Assembly (NCBI GenBank): GCA_028714615.1
Contig: JAQTMA010000017.1
Location: 1 to 33,882 of the forward strand
Source of the DNA: Anaerolineaceae bacterium
GTDB lineage: Bacteria > Chloroflexota > Anaerolineae > Anaerolineales > Anaerolineaceae
DNA: 33,882 nt
Direction of reading: 5' to 3'
The notes under the pieces are model-generated. The model worked only from the letters and a program-made list of their open reading frames with translations. It did not search any database and was not told the DNA's origin. Each line of letters begins with the position of its first letter. Position 1 is the first letter of the stretch. Both the position numbers and the translations under genes were made by a program. This document shows, in pieces, positions 15,174 to 22,941 of this stretch.

Positions 15174-15614
15174 TCAGATCAGGTCCATCAAGGGAGAACC
15201 ATGTGGAATCTGCTTGCCATCCGTTACGTAGATCTCACCGATGGTCCCGGGACGGGGAGCGCGGATTACATTCATGGCTTTCATGGCTTCGATCACACAC
15301 AATTCATCGTTGGCAGCAACTTTCTGTCCCTTGCGTACCGCGATGGATTTGATCACTCCCGGTAGCGGAGACTTGATCGTCGCTGCCCCCGCAACCGCTA
15401 CCGGAGCTACTGGGGGTGTTGTTGGAGCTTGGATCGGAGCAGGCGCTGGACGGCGTACAGCGCTCGTGACTGCGGTTGTGGGTTCACCCACCGCTTCAAC
15501 TTTGAGTGTAAAGACTTCGCCATCCACGCTCACTCGGACTTGCTCTTGGCGAAGGTCATCTAATACCTCGACATCGAACGTCTGATCATCCAAGGTGATA
15601 TTATAGTGTCGCAT
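15174..15614 (-). CDS. Biotin carrier (biotinyl domain) subunit of the sodium-pumping decarboxylase
   Basis: A 146-residue carrier. Residues 1-45 form a small beta domain, 50-75 a flexible Pro/Ala/Thr linker, and 78-146 a biotinyl domain with the biotin lysine at Lys112 in E-A-M-K-A-M-N. The usual E-A-M-K-M-M has Ala after Lys, as in several decarboxylase carriers. It would accept carboxylate from the acyl-CoA alpha subunit and deliver it to the membrane beta subunit. A GAGGAG site precedes the ATG, which lies two bases past the gamma stop, indicating tight translational coupling. Confidence 0.93.
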   Translation of the reverse strand: MRHYNITLDDQTFDVEVLDDLRQEQVRVSVDGEVFTLKVEAVGEPTTAVTSAVRRPAPAPIQAPTTPPVAPVAVAGAATIKSPLPGVIKSIAVRKGQKVAANDELCVIEAMKAMNVIRAPRPGTIGEIYVTDGKQIPHGSPLMDLI

Positions 15615-15616
15615 TC

Positions 15617-15955
15617 CTATCTCCTCACGTACACTGACTTACCAAGAGTGCGGTTTCGATGAAATTGAAGCCAGGTATCGACCTGAACCTTCTCCGCCGG
15701 TTGACCGGTCGGGAGAGTGTCATTTTCTGTGGAAGCCAGCCCTAGAGCAATAATTGCCACTCGCTTACGCACAGAATCACCAAGAATTGGAGTGGCTTCG
15801 GGAGCTTGCACAACTTCTGCGACTTCCTCCTCAGGCTTATCCTTGATCAACGCGGTCATCAGATACACAAGCCCAGCAAAGGCAGCCAACACCAGCAACA
15901 ACACCAGAATGCTGGCGCCTGAAATTGTCAGAGCAGTCAATAGGGGGTTGTCCAT
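15617..15955 (-). CDS. Decarboxylase gamma/delta subunit (OadG family)
   Basis: A 112-residue membrane protein: one N-terminal transmembrane helix (about 10-35) followed by a charged Glu/Lys segment with E-E-E-V-A-E-V and a soluble tail. OadG-type subunits (MmdD) tether the alpha and beta subunits. Family sequence conservation is low, so the assignment rests on size, topology and its place between the alpha and biotin-carrier genes, two bases from the latter. Confidence 0.8.
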   Translation of the reverse strand: MDNPLLTALTISGASILVLLLVLAAFAGLVYLMTALIKDKPEEEVAEVVQAPEATPILGDSVRKRVAIIALGLASTENDTLPTGQPAEKVQVDTWLQFHRNRTLGKSVYVRR

Positions 15956-15967
15956 TTGTACCTGCCT

Positions 15968-17560
15968 TTAGAGTGGCATGCAACCATGTTTCTTCGGCAT
16001 TGTCGTGGCTTGTTTGCTCCGGAGTAGTTCCAGCGCAGCGATCAAACGCGGGCGAGTCTCTTCCGGGATGAGGACATCATCAACGAAGCCGCTGCCGGCG
16101 GCCCGGTAAGGATTGGCGAATTTCTCGCGATACTCTGCGACCAGACGCTCGCGTTCGGCGGCTGGATCGGAGCTACCAGTAATCTCCTTGCGATAGAGAA
16201 TGTTCACTGCTCCGTCCGCCCCCATCACAGCGATTTCCGCTGTTGGCCAAGCGAAAACCATATCGGCATGTAGGTGTTTAGAGCCCATGACAATATATGC
16301 GCCGCCATAGCCCTTCCGTGTGATCACAGTTACCAATGGAACGGTCGCTTCTGAATAGGCGTATACGATCTTAGCGCCGTGGCGAATGATGCCATTGTGT
16401 TCTTGGGCCGTGCCCGGCATGAACCCAGGAGTATCGGTGAAGGAAATGATCGGGATATTGAAGGCGTCACAGAAACGCACGAAACGGGCAATCTTATCCG
16501 ATGCGTTGATGTCCAGAACGCCAGCCATGCTCATCGGCTGGTTGGCCACAATCCCAACCGACTCGCCATCTAAACGGGCAAAGCCAACCAGTGCATTGGT
16601 GGCAAAACTTGCGTGCACCTCGAAGAAACTGCCGAGGTCGACGATGCGGGTGACGATCTCATGCATGTCATAAGTCTGTGAAGGATCAACTGGTACAATC
16701 TTGTTTAGAGAGGCATCTTTTCGATTGGGCTCGTCACCGGTTTTTTGGGATGGGGGGCTTTGGGTATTGTTGTCCGGTAAGTACTCTAAGAGCTTGCGCA
16801 CCATAACGAAAGTATCTCCTTCACTCTCGCCAATAAAATGGGCAACCCCGCTCACACCGGCATGCGTGGCAGCGCCACCCAGGGTTTCCATATCGACCTC
16901 TTCACCGGTCACCGTTTTAATCACCTCGGGACCGGTGATGAACATGTTCCCGATTCCTCTAGCCATGAAAATGAAATCGGTTAAGGCTGGGGAATATACT
17001 GCGCCGCCGGCGCAAGGGCCGAGGATCATGCAGATTTGCGGGACGACCCCACTTGCTTGCGCGTTTCGCCAGAACAATTCACCATAAGCCGAGAGGCTGT
17101 AGACGCCTTCCTGGATACGGGCGCCGCCACTATCATTCATAGCGATCACCGGCACGCCGGCCTTCATAGCCATGTCCATGATGAGTGCTGCCTTCTGCCC
17201 CGCCACTTCCCCAAATGACCCGCCTAGCACGGTGAAATCCTGGGCATACACGCATACCCTCCGCCCGTTGATCTTGCCAAAGCCGGCCACAAGGCCATCA
17301 CCCAGCGGGTGACTCTTGTCCATCCCAAAATCACTGTGGCGGTGCGCCATAAACGCATCGATTTCTTGGAAGCTACCCGCATCCAGAAGCTGGTTTACGC
17401 GCTCGTGTGCTGTGAGCTTGCCTTTGGCGTGCTGCGCCTCAATGCGCGTCTTGCCGCCTCCCAGGGCCGCTTCCTGCCGTTGAGCCTTCAGTCCGTCAAT
17501 AGCTTGCTGATGCTCATCCTGTGTTTCGTGGACTTCTGACTTGACTACTTCTGCTGTCAT
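15968..17560 (-). CDS. mmdA: Acyl-CoA decarboxylase/carboxylase carboxyltransferase alpha subunit (MmdA/PccB family)
   Basis: A 530-residue carboxyltransferase of the methylmalonyl-CoA decarboxylase alpha / propionyl-CoA carboxylase beta family, which moves a carboxyl group between acyl-CoA and biotin. Two crotonase-like halves are visible: an N-terminal half with G-K-L-T-A-H-E-R, D-F-T-V-L-G-G-S-F-G-E and D-S-G-G-A-R-I-Q-E-G, and a C-terminal half with D-T-P-G-F-M-P-G, I-T-R-K-G-Y-G-G-A-Y-I-V-M-G-S and F-A-W-P-T-A-E-I-A-V-M-G. AGGAG precedes the ATG at 17560. Followed by gamma, carrier and beta genes it forms a sodium-pumping decarboxylase. Methylmalonyl-CoA is the best substrate guess; malonyl-CoA or another acyl-CoA is not excluded. 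No biotin carboxylase gene is nearby, consistent with decarboxylation. Confidence 0.9.
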   Translation of the reverse strand: MTAEVVKSEVHETQDEHQQAIDGLKAQRQEAALGGGKTRIEAQHAKGKLTAHERVNQLLDAGSFQEIDAFMAHRHSDFGMDKSHPLGDGLVAGFGKINGRRVCVYAQDFTVLGGSFGEVAGQKAALIMDMAMKAGVPVIAMNDSGGARIQEGVYSLSAYGELFWRNAQASGVVPQICMILGPCAGGAVYSPALTDFIFMARGIGNMFITGPEVIKTVTGEEVDMETLGGAATHAGVSGVAHFIGESEGDTFVMVRKLLEYLPDNNTQSPPSQKTGDEPNRKDASLNKIVPVDPSQTYDMHEIVTRIVDLGSFFEVHASFATNALVGFARLDGESVGIVANQPMSMAGVLDINASDKIARFVRFCDAFNIPIISFTDTPGFMPGTAQEHNGIIRHGAKIVYAYSEATVPLVTVITRKGYGGAYIVMGSKHLHADMVFAWPTAEIAVMGADGAVNILYRKEITGSSDPAAERERLVAEYREKFANPYRAAGSGFVDDVLIPEETRPRLIAALELLRSKQATTMPKKHGCMPL

Positions 17561-17585
17561 ATTGCGCTCCTATCATATGAAGTAT

Positions 17586-17741
17586 CAAAGCTATCTTAAT
17601 TCTGCGGACGAAAGTATCTGTGCCGCCGCTCAATATGCGCGCCTACCCGGGATGTTCAATAAGGAATTGGCTGGCTTCTGGTAAGTTGGCCGGGTTTAGG
17701 TACTCGAACTCAGGCAATCCAGCATTGGGTGCGATCATCAT
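17586..17741 (-). pseudogene. Remnant of a molybdenum-hydroxylase FAD subunit (XdhB/CoxM family)
   Basis: From ATGs at 17741 and 17738 the minus strand encodes L-P-E-F-E-Y-L-N-P-A-N-L-P-E-A, then Q-F-L-I-E-H-P-G, then an in-frame TAG, then A-R-I-L-S-G-G-T-D-T-F-V-R-R. This matches the first about 50 residues of FAD-binding molybdenum-hydroxylase subunits, with the FAD-binding (A/S)-G-G-T-D loop. The stop interrupts it after about 32 codons, and similarity ends before the mmdA start at 17560. An AGAGGTTGG sequence still precedes the ATGs. It is unlike the intact FAD subunit at 26565 (A-G-G-Q-S), so it derives from a second enzyme whose other subunits are gone. Seen by conceptual translation; family identity by pattern recognition. 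Confidence 0.7.
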
Positions 17742-18176
17742 CCAACCTCTATGCTGTTAAAGAGAAATGATTCGTTGGTATAGGCGATTGCCCACCGCTG
17801 AGAACTACCGGATAGCAAGCAATAAAAACCCCCAGGTATAGAAGTTCCATCCTTGGGGGAGTTCCGATCCCGGGGTTTATGAAGACAAACCCTGATCACC
17901 CGATTGCGAGTTTTCAGCTTCATATGAAAAACAACCTTGTCCCTATCATCAATATCAAGGAATTCTGGTTATCCATTCGCACAAAATTATACTTCGAATC
18001 TGGCGATTTACGGGGATATTTAAGGTAGTCGTCAGACAACTGGCCCGGACACCTGATTACTATTTTCCCTTGAAAATCAGCCCGTTTCAAATGACGAAAA
18101 TCACCATTGGAAGTGAGAAAGAGCACTCTATGGCTATTGCCGCGTTTTAGAATGCATCAACCCATTGTTCGTTTGG
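17742..18176. other. AT-rich intergenic stretch with possible further gene debris
   Basis: No intact gene is supported. On the minus strand from about 18156 to 18010 a short open stretch reads K-R-G-N-S-H-R-V-L-F-L-T-S-N-G-D-F, which faintly recalls the D-F segment of small toxin-like DUF5615 proteins, but it has no good start and no credible C-terminus. A partial copy of the operator-like palindrome (TCGTCAGACAA, 18029-18039) is present. With the FAD-subunit remnant at 17586 this region looks like decaying sequence between two operons. Confidence 0.4.
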
Positions 18177-18203
18177 TTGAGAGTAGAACATCCAGGGTAT
18201 AAT
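18177..18203 (+). promoter_or_regulatory. Probable promoter of allH
   Basis: A consensus -10 TATAAT at 18198-18203 with TTGAGA at 18177-18182 (15-base spacer, short) lies about 30 bases before the AllH start codon, giving a leader of roughly 22 bases. The exact -10 is persuasive, the -35 less so. Confidence 0.45.
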
Positions 18204-18233
18204 TTGTCCGGTCCATCCTTTATCCAGTAGCCC

Positions 18234-19160
18234 ATGCCGATAAATCCAGTTATCCAACCACCCCGTTCCATCCAGGCCATTTCGGTAGGATCGGTAGCAC
18301 GCCGAGTACTCGAAAATACTGCATACGGGTCAGTCGTGGGTGCGACTTCGCGTGGCATCTTTCTGCGCATCTCCACTAGCCGGGTGATTTTCCTCTCGCA
18401 AGAAGTATTCCGGGGACCGATGACCATCAACCTGCCAGGCGAGGATTTCCCACAGGCTGAATTGGGAAATACTGTTGAAATACTTCCGCAACAACTGAGG
18501 TTCGGGAGGTCGCCTGTTCGAATCCACTTGTCAAACTGCCCCACCTGGAGTGTACCCGCGGTGATGAGTGAGCTCCTCCCGGCGCAACTGCGGGATATAC
18601 GGTTGCGGGAGATTGCCGGTGAGGTAATCCGGGCTAAGGGCAGATGTGGATTAAGCGCGCTATTCGGAAAATTAATAGGCATTTCGAACACACCAACAGG
18701 CGACGGCAAACTCGATCCCCTTTTCCCGGTTCTCTTGGAAGCGCAACAAACCATCCAACAAGGCAGATGTGCACATCTGGCGCCCCAGCTTGCCTGTTTC
18801 TTCGGGCTCGGATCAGGGCTCACTCCATCGGGTGATGATTTATTAATGGGCCTATTGCTCTGTTTGAACCGCTTCCGGCCGGAATCATTATCAAAGTCAG
18901 GAATTAACCAATTCAATCAACAGATGGTCAAGATGGCATATGAGAAGACAACCAGTTTGTCGGCGAATCTTATCGAGTGCGCGGCCCAAGGCCAGGCAGA
19001 TGAACGTCTGATCAAGGGGTTGGACGGGATTTACTGTGATACGCTCTCCTGTTCCGAAAGTGTTAAGGCGCTGCTCGCTTGGGGCCACTCCTCCGGTTTG
19101 GACGCGCTCCTGGGTTTTGCAATCGCAACCCCTGCGGCGACGATGGAAGCGAAGACTTGA
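18234..19160 (+). CDS. allH: Oxamate carbamoyltransferase subunit AllH (DUF2877, YlbF)
   Basis: A 308-residue DUF2877 protein. The signature G-L-G-S-G-L-T-P-S-G-D-D is at 191-202, followed by T-S-L-S-A-N-L-I-E-C-A-A-x-G-Q-A and G-H-S-S-G-L-D-A-L-L-G near the C-terminus. In E. coli AllF (FdrA), AllG (YlbE) and AllH (YlbF) together form the oxamate carbamoyltransferase of allantoin fermentation, which cleaves oxalurate to oxamate and carbamoyl phosphate. Here allH stands alone on the plus strand, about 11 kb from allFG, which keep their own operon. No good Shine-Dalgarno precedes the ATG; with the close TATAAT promoter the mRNA leader would be short. Subunit identity is strong; the actual substrate may differ from oxalurate. 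Confidence 0.87.
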   Translation: MPINPVIQPPRSIQAISVGSVARRVLENTAYGSVVGATSRGIFLRISTSRVIFLSQEVFRGPMTINLPGEDFPQAELGNTVEILPQQLRFGRSPVRIHLSNCPTWSVPAVMSELLPAQLRDIRLREIAGEVIRAKGRCGLSALFGKLIGISNTPTGDGKLDPLFPVLLEAQQTIQQGRCAHLAPQLACFFGLGSGLTPSGDDLLMGLLLCLNRFRPESLSKSGINQFNQQMVKMAYEKTTSLSANLIECAAQGQADERLIKGLDGIYCDTLSCSESVKALLAWGHSSGLDALLGFAIATPAATMEAKT

Positions 19161-19193
19161 TTAACCCATGATTGTGACCATAAGGTACAGACC

Positions 19194-19529
19194 ATGAGAA
19201 TTGAATTGTCGTCGATTGCCCTAATTTTGGCTGTTCTTGGTTTTTATGTAAAGCTCCTTACCTCCCACCGGCGAAAGGTGGTGGAGTGGGAAAAAGCGCA
19301 GGGTTCGCCGAACAAGCTCAAAGTTAAACGGGGAATCGCAAAAACCAAACCCGCACTGGGTACATTCAGCCGGAACAAACGGGATTGGGCTATCGGCGCC
19401 GCAGGTTACTTGCTGATGATGCTTGGGATCCTATTGTATATTGGCTGGCTGCCGATCCCCAGCCTGAAACCGACCTGGTGGTACCCGGTGATGGTTGGAA
19501 TTGTGTTATTTGGCTGGTTCTTCAATTAG
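19194..19529 (+). CDS. Small membrane protein of unknown family
   Basis: A 111-residue protein with a hydrophobic N-terminal helix (about 5-24), a basic middle segment rich in Lys/Arg (about 25-64) and two further hydrophobic helices near 67-84 and 93-110. The basic segment should lie in the cytoplasm. The ATG is 33 bases after allH on the same strand, with a weak AAGG eight bases upstream. I do not recognise the family; co-transcription with allH is likely but functional linkage is unproven. Confidence 0.65.
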   Translation: MRIELSSIALILAVLGFYVKLLTSHRRKVVEWEKAQGSPNKLKVKRGIAKTKPALGTFSRNKRDWAIGAAGYLLMMLGILLYIGWLPIPSLKPTWWYPVMVGIVLFGWFFN

Positions 19530-19538
19530 CCTGGAGTA

Positions 19539-20417
19539 TTACGATAATCCACGGGATTCCTCCCATTCTGCAATCGCCTTAGAGATAAAGCTTGCGAAAG
19601 CTACCGGTTCGTGGCCAAGCAGCATGCTCAACACGCGCGGATTCCCACAGAAACCGAAACGGTCGTAGTATTGGAACATCTTCAGTAACGTCGTCACTGC
19701 ATAATCTCCCATCCCACCCGCCCGAGCCTGAAGCTCCCAAACCGATAAAGATACCTGCTCAGCCCGGACGTTTTTATCCAAGGCCCTCCCCCAAGATTGC
19801 GCCACTTCTCTTTGTGTGAGGGCTTCTCCACCGGAAAGCTCGTAAATGGCGTTTGAATGCCCCGGTTGGGTCAAAACCACTGCGGCCGCTTCGGCGACGT
19901 CGTTTAAATCCACCAGGCTGAGGCGGGTAGAAACCCGGTAAGGCACCGAATAAATTCCTCGAGTGATCACGTGATTCCATTGCGCTAAAACATTTTGCAT
20001 ATATGCACTCGGCTGGATGATCGTATAGTTCAGCCCAGACTCCAGAATTTGCGCTTCGACCAACAGTTTCTGCCAGTGATGCGGCATATCTTCGGTCTGC
20101 GGGTGCAACACGGAATGGTAGCCGAAATGCTGCACACCGGCTGTTTTCGCTGCAGCGAGGATCGCGGTCCCGATAAGGAGTTCATCTGGATTAACGTTGG
20201 AACAGATGTGGTAAACCGATTGCACCCCTTGCATTGCTCGAGCCAACGCTTGTGGATCTGTATAGCTGCCAGTAGTTACCTGTCGAGCGCCCAAACGGGT
20301 CACATCATTGATTTGCTCGGGTCGATGCACCCATGCCCGAATTACTTCTCCACGGGCTGCTACCGCCTGAATGACAGCGCGACCCGTCTTGCCAGCGGCA
20401 CCGGTTATCAGGATCAC
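19539..20417 (-). CDS. NmrA-like NAD(P)-binding oxidoreductase or sensor (atypical SDR)
   Basis: A protein of about 292 residues with an N-terminal Rossmann fold (V-I-L-I-T-G-A-A-G-K-T-G), a V-Y-H-I-C-S segment, the Y-T-I-I-Q-P-S-A-Y-M-Q-N pattern of the NmrA/HSCARG group, and L-V-D-L-N-D-V-A-E-A-A. Members act as NAD(P)-linked reductases or redox sensors. The frame is open from 20525, but the first 36 codons overlap the upstream membrane-protein gene and show no similarity; the GTG at 20417 starts 14 bases past that gene's stop and gives a normal family length, so I prefer it, though no ideal ribosome site is present. It converges with the small membrane protein gene nine bases away. No clear pathway link. 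Confidence 0.85.
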   Translation of the reverse strand: MILITGAAGKTGRAVIQAVAARGEVIRAWVHRPEQINDVTRLGARQVTTGSYTDPQALARAMQGVQSVYHICSNVNPDELLIGTAILAAAKTAGVQHFGYHSVLHPQTEDMPHHWQKLLVEAQILESGLNYTIIQPSAYMQNVLAQWNHVITRGIYSVPYRVSTRLSLVDLNDVAEAAAVVLTQPGHSNAIYELSGGEALTQREVAQSWGRALDKNVRAEQVSLSVWELQARAGGMGDYAVTTLLKMFQYYDRFGFCGNPRVLSMLLGHEPVAFASFISKAIAEWEESRGLS

Positions 20418-20431
20418 GTTCTTCTCACTAC

Positions 20432-21004
20432 CTATTTCTTGGATTTGTGCACCAACTTTTGTGAAGCTGGTTGGGACCGGGCCGGAGGTTCGACTTTCCG
20501 ACCAGACAGCAGAGAGCGCGACCATCCGATCAAACCCGGGTTGGGTGGACCGGACACGCGCCGATACTTCTTCTCAGTCAGGTACTCCACCCCCAACCCT
20601 TTGCGTTTGTCACGAATGGTCAAGGCCGTAGCTACCAAACCCTCGAGAGAAATAAGCGTCAATACCCAGGACATCAGAAACAGGCTTATTACAATTGAAA
20701 TTCCATAGAGGATGATTAATGAGTCACCCTCAAAATGGTAAAAGCGAGAAATGATAAACATCACTGGTATCATGAAGATGACGAACACGATGATACCGGG
20801 CATGATGCGCTGCGTGATGAGTTCTCTGTGGTGGCGTCTGCAAACGGTAACGGACACCGGGGTAATCTGGTTATACTCGCTGGATACCCGCCGAGTGCTC
20901 ATCCTCTTCCCAATCACTTTGCGTTCAATCAACTTCGCGGAATACAGGCTGATCGTCTCCCCAGGATAATCGTACTCAACTCCACATACATCACAAACCG
21001 CCAT
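20432..21004 (-). CDS. Membrane protein with an N-terminal Cys-x-x-Cys motif, unknown function
   Basis: A 190-residue protein. Residues 1-10 hold C-D-V-C-G-V-E-Y, a possible metal-binding pair that could join a later C-R-R-H-H. Two hydrophobic helices follow at about 68-87 and 95-130, then a basic, Pro/Ser-rich C-terminal tail. The frame opens at 21037, but the ATG at 21004 has GAAGGGAT before it and begins directly with the Cys motif, so I use it. Immediately upstream of the NmrA-like gene; probably one transcript. Family not recognised. Confidence 0.7.
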   Translation of the reverse strand: MAVCDVCGVEYDYPGETISLYSAKLIERKVIGKRMSTRRVSSEYNQITPVSVTVCRRHHRELITQRIMPGIIVFVIFMIPVMFIISRFYHFEGDSLIILYGISIVISLFLMSWVLTLISLEGLVATALTIRDKRKGLGVEYLTEKKYRRVSGPPNPGLIGWSRSLLSGRKVEPPARSQPASQKLVHKSKK

Positions 21005-21183
21005 CGTAATCCCTTCGTCTTTCTGATGAATTGACAATCTTCATTCTACCAACAATCCGGGTGCATTGCGAATAACCCGGAAGAATTCCCAATGAGGGAA
21101 AATCCATCTCTCAACTGGAGTTACCGCGGTCAAATGTGAAGGATGCCAGTAAACCAGTAGATGACCTTTCAGCGCCTAGTAGA

Positions 21184-21214
21184 GCGCCCGATATCCGGAG
21201 CGGATATCGGGCGC
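21184..21214. terminator. Strong hairpin after the permease gene
   Basis: A perfect 14-base-pair stem (GCGCCCGATATCCG at 21184-21197, complement at 21201-21214) closes on a GAG loop, about 75 bases past the permease stop. No T-tract follows on either strand, so it may act as a 3' stabiliser or a factor-assisted terminator of the long minus-strand operon. Confidence 0.55.
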
Positions 21215-21289
21215 CTTGTTGTCGAAACCCGTTGAGGGGAGAAGGAACACCCTCTCAGCCGGATTGAATAACGTTGCTGGTTAAGCTGT

Positions 21290-22714
21290 TTAGTCCGCAG
21301 CAGCGCTCTCACCGATGGCTTCGCGAACCACCGATGGTTTGAAGAACACAAAAATGAGGTTCAGCAAGATCCCGAAGACCGCCGCGGTCGCAATCGCCGG
21401 CAGACCGGTGGGGAAGACACCCTGCAGAATCGGGAAGGGCAAGCCATTCGGGAAACCGATGTTGCCACCGATACCAACGATCAGGATGACCGCCCCGATG
21501 GCTAGCTGGCGAGGATCGAACAGGTTTACTCTCTCCGACATCATCAGGGCGATACCCTGCATGCCGATGACCCCGTAGAGGTAAATGGCCAAGCCGCCGG
21601 ATACTGCCGTCGGAATCGAGTTGACGAGATCGGCGAGCGGGCCGATAAAGCCCATGATCATCGCAATCACTCCAGCAGTGATCAGGGCATACCCAGAGTA
21701 GTTACGGGTGATCACCATCAAGGAGTTGTTCTCACCGTAGTTGGTGCCGGCGGTGGAGCCGAAGATGCCGTTAATGAGATCATCCAGGCCGTCCAGCATC
21801 AGGTTCAAGCCGATATATTGGCTCAAGCCATATTTCTTCTCGCCTTTTTCCTCAGCCAGGTGGTCGACGTACAGGCTAATCTGGTATAGGTGCGCTGTGG
21901 ACTCCGGGATGGTGGCGATGCACATGACGCCCACACCGACTAACACGGTCATGGTCATAGGATCATTGAAGACCGGCAGAGTGATGCGCGGGGCGCGGAT
22001 CAGAGCGCTGGTGAAGGAGGGGTGAAGCAGCCCGAATGGCCATGCGACAATATACCCCGTGATACCGCCCATCAGAATGGGAAGAAGGCCGATAAAGCCT
22101 TTGCCTTGCAGGTAAACGGAGTAGCAAACAGTGGCAACCAGCGTGATGAGAGAGACGATCCACCAGGTAGATGATCCGCCGGCAATGCCTCCGGAGGTAC
22201 CAGAAGCCATTCCTAAGGCTGCAGCGCCCAAACCGATGCCAATGGTGCAGGCGACGGAACCGGTGACAACGGGGGGCAGGATGACATCCAGGGCTTTCTT
22301 ACCGCCCATCAGACGAATCAGCAAGCCAACGAGGATATTCAGCACACCGGTGACCAGGAAACCGGCTTGGACGATTGAGATCAGGTGGGGGTCTGACTCA
22401 ACGCCGAAGGTCGGGTGGGTGATCATATTCACAGCGGCAATGTAACTAAAGCTCGAGCCGTAATACAGCGGGATGAACTTCCCCATGCTGAGCTTTGAAC
22501 CAATCAGGGCAACGATGGTGCCAAAGCCGGTGATCGTCAAGACCGTACTAACGTTAAAGCCCATCAGCAAGGCGCAGAGCACGGTAGCGGGGAACATGGT
22601 GATCACATGCTGTAAGCCCAGCAGGATCATCTTGCCGAACTCGGGGCGCTCATTCGGCAAGTACCCCAAGAACACCTGTTTTTGGGCTACTCTGGATTTC
22701 GCGGGTGTGGCCAT
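21290..22714 (-). CDS. NCS2 nucleobase permease (uracil/xanthine permease family, UraA-type site)
   Basis: A 474-residue proton-coupled base permease with many transmembrane helices. Two substrate-region glutamates are in place: Glu271 in P-E-S-T-A-H-L-Y and Glu328 in T-N-Y-G-E-N-N. The G-E-N form is that of UraA-type carriers, whereas xanthine permeases such as XanQ have Q-N there. The start at 22714 follows AAAGGAAGG; the frame reaches 22771 without a ribosome site. It is the last gene of the minus-strand operon after the molybdenum hydroxylase, but a 227-base leader with an extended Shine-Dalgarno and a 17-codon ORF precedes it. It should import the base the operon degrades; uracil-like or oxidised purine substrates are both possible. 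Confidence 0.92.
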   Translation of the reverse strand: MATPAKSRVAQKQVFLGYLPNERPEFGKMILLGLQHVITMFPATVLCALLMGFNVSTVLTITGFGTIVALIGSKLSMGKFIPLYYGSSFSYIAAVNMITHPTFGVESDPHLISIVQAGFLVTGVLNILVGLLIRLMGGKKALDVILPPVVTGSVACTIGIGLGAAALGMASGTSGGIAGGSSTWWIVSLITLVATVCYSVYLQGKGFIGLLPILMGGITGYIVAWPFGLLHPSFTSALIRAPRITLPVFNDPMTMTVLVGVGVMCIATIPESTAHLYQISLYVDHLAEEKGEKKYGLSQYIGLNLMLDGLDDLINGIFGSTAGTNYGENNSLMVITRNYSGYALITAGVIAMIMGFIGPLADLVNSIPTAVSGGLAIYLYGVIGMQGIALMMSERVNLFDPRQLAIGAVILIVGIGGNIGFPNGLPFPILQGVFPTGLPAIATAAVFGILLNLIFVFFKPSVVREAIGESAAAD

Positions 22715-22800
22715 ATGAATCTTCCTTCCTTTGTAGATTGAGTATTCCTTCAATAGGATGGATGGTAACAATCATCTTGAAATCAGGCAAGGCTCCCCTC

Positions 22801-22854
22801 TCAGCTTCGGGCATTCAGCGCCTTTTGGCTTTCAAGTTCGAACCTGACGAACAT
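22801..22854 (-). CDS. Possible 17-residue leader peptide upstream of the permease
   Basis: An ATG at 22854 opens an 18-codon frame ending in TGA (M-F-V-R-F-E-L-E-S-Q-K-A-L-N-A-R-S). It lies eight bases downstream of a 13-base perfect match to the anti-Shine-Dalgarno complement, and 86 bases upstream of the permease start. A leader peptide controlling permease translation is an inference; no homologue is known to me. Confidence 0.3.
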   Translation of the reverse strand: MFVRFELESQKALNARS

Positions 22855-22862
22855 AGTTCTGC

Positions 22863-22875
22863 GATCACCTCCTTT
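22863..22875 (-). promoter_or_regulatory. Extended Shine-Dalgarno AAAGGAGGTGATC in the permease leader
   Basis: On the minus strand AAAGGAGGTGATC matches the complement of the 16S rRNA 3' end over all 13 bases, about 149 bases before the permease ATG and eight bases before the leader-peptide ATG. A second such element lies upstream of the BMP lipoprotein at 1598-1609. Confidence 0.45.
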
Positions 22876-22941
22876 CTCTGGCTTACTCGACGATTTCAGA
22901 AAGGGTATAAAAGCCGGCCGGGTAAGCAGTGCCGCTTGGGT

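Noticed and set aside
18010..18156. Possible DUF5615-like toxin remnant on the minus strand
   Set aside because: Only one short stretch (V-L-F-L-T-S-N-G-D-F) is suggestive; no start, no second motif and no antitoxin partner.
22715..22941. Possible TPP or purine riboswitch in the permease leader (a CTGAGAGGGG stretch is present)
   Set aside because: The other conserved TPP segments and the purine riboswitch core are missing; the resemblance stops at a few bases.
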